Assembly (NCBI RefSeq): GCF_011046485.1
Contig: NZ_CP049256.1
Location: 2,666,001-2,730,000 of the forward strand
Source of the DNA: Microbacterium sp. 4R-513
GTDB taxonomy: Bacteria; Actinomycetota; Actinomycetes; Actinomycetales; Microbacteriaceae
Reading direction: 5' to 3'
DNA length: 64,000 bases
Of this stretch, positions 63,347-64,000 are shown one piece after another. The notes beneath the pieces were generated by a model. It was given only the letters and a program-made list of their open reading frames with translations, ran no database searches and was not told where the DNA came from. Position numbers and translations under genes: made by a program. Within the stretch, counting starts at the first letter, position 1; the number at the start of each line of letters is the position of its first letter.

Positions 63347-64000
63347 TGTCGGTGTCTCCGGTCTCCGGCGCCCAGGTCGGCCTGCGGTCCGGCTCGTACG
63401 AAGCCGATATCGCGAGTATCGGCGCGTCGCTTCGCCGCCTGCGGTTCGAGGGGCGGGATCTCGTCGTTCCGTTCGCCGCCGACGAGGAGCGCCCCGCCAT
63501 GAGCGGGGCGCTTCTCGCCCCGTGGACGAACCGCACAGCGGACGGCCGGTACGAGTTCGGTGGAGGCATCCATCGTCTCCCGGTGAATGAGCCCCAGACG
63601 GGCAATGCCGCGCACGGACTGGTCGCGGGGCTGGACTTCCGTGTCGTCGAGGTGCGGGCGGATTCCGCGATGCTGTCCGCCACGATCGAGCCTCAGCCCG
63701 GATATCCCTGGCGCGTGCGCGTCGACACCGCGCTCCGGCTCTCGGAGGACGGGCTGCACCAGGAGGTCGTGGCCACGAACGAGAGCGACACCGATGCTCC
63801 GTTCGGCGTCGGTGCCCATCCGTACCTGGTCGCGGACGCGCCGTCCCGCCGCGCGATCGACGGCTGGGTGCTCCATGTTCCCGCAGAAGAGATCCTGCTC
63901 GTCTCGCCGGACCGACTGCTCCCGACAGATGTGGTGCACGTTGCCGACCACGAGCACGCCGCCTTCGACTTCCGTTCGTCGCGACGCGTGGGGCAGCAGG
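63346..64000 (+). CDS. Aldose 1-epimerase family protein (partial, runs off window)
   Basis: The frame from ATG at 63346 stays open to the end (218 codons). Mutarotase-like pattern: IASIGASLRRLRFEGRDLVV, 'LLAPWTNRTADGRYEFGGG', NAAHGLVAGLDFRVVEV with the first catalytic His, and FGVGAHPYLVADAP with the second. The usual length is about 290-300, so the last third including the catalytic Glu is outside. Coupled to the DUF5107 gene by TGATG. Interconverts alpha and beta anomers of an aldose; the sugar is unknown. Confidence 0.88.
   Translation, partial: MSVSPVSGAQVGLRSGSYEADIASIGASLRRLRFEGRDLVVPFAADEERPAMSGALLAPWTNRTADGRYEFGGGIHRLPVNEPQTGNAAHGLVAGLDFRVVEVRADSAMLSATIEPQPGYPWRVRVDTALRLSEDGLHQEVVATNESDTDAPFGVGAHPYLVADAPSRRAIDGWVLHVPAEEILLVSPDRLLPTDVVHVADHEHAAFDFRSSRRVGQQ

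Overview
The window is about 70% G+C, has dense short-spaced genes, and carries actinobacterial markers: Lsr2, class Ib nrdHIEF, a GlpR-like division protein and an FmdB zinc ribbon. Together with several small proteins I recognise only from Microbacteriaceae, this points to Microbacterium or a close relative. That placement is inference; no rRNA gene is present.

Layout. (1) Bases 1-5,790 are an accessory island of visibly lower G+C. It holds a tightly overlapping three-gene minus-strand operon: a DNA methyltransferase, a protein with an Hsp90/MORC-like ATPase domain at one end and a histidine-kinase ATPase domain at the other, and a receiver-domain protein cut by the window edge. Next to it are a decayed IS481-family transposase, an excisionase-like gene, an HTH gene and a sequence resembling a tRNA 3' end. 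(2) 6.0-16 kb is core chromosome with regulators and small proteins: a diguanylate cyclase, a GH15 glycosidase, a fatty-acid desaturase, a cold-shock protein, Lsr2, a LuxR-type regulator and an alkyltransferase homologue that has lost its catalytic Cys. (3) 16-25 kb holds a large helicase-like protein with degenerate ATP motifs, then mscL, fmdB, the 5-formyl-THF ligase gene and galU-rimJ-glpR. (4) 24-33.6 kb holds a cytosine-deaminase-like gene, tRNA-Ala(CGC), an MFS exporter, an acyl-CoA ligase, a branched-chain amino-acid dehydrogenase, a methyltransferase, a secreted phosphoesterase and a YbaK-type deacylase. (5) 33.7-40.1 kb is a sugar ABC importer with a debranching-type glycosidase and a divergent LacI regulator. 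A LacI-type operator lies in front of the binding-protein gene. (6) 40.1-47.5 kb is a histidine utilisation locus: an IclR regulator, hutH-hutU-hutI and a convergent hutG. Two repeat families have invaded the hutU-hutI junction and the hutI coding sequence. (7) 47.5-54.5 kb is mixed metabolism and membrane proteins. (8) 54.7-58.7 kb is nrdHIEF. (9) 59.4-64 kb is an AraC regulator divergent from a DUF5107/TPR protein and an aldose 1-epimerase that runs off the edge.

How the genes work together. In the island, the 4-bp GTGA overlaps imply fixed co-production of a methylase, a sensor/ATPase and a receiver. This looks like a phosphorelay attached to DNA modification, and it is the best candidate here for an unusual defence system. 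The hut genes convert histidine to glutamate through urocanate, imidazolone propionate and formiminoglutamate. The ABC/GH cluster and the DUF5107 cluster are two independent carbohydrate modules, each with its own local regulator. Two single-base homopolymer frameshifts (a permease gene and hutI) may be assembly errors rather than biology.
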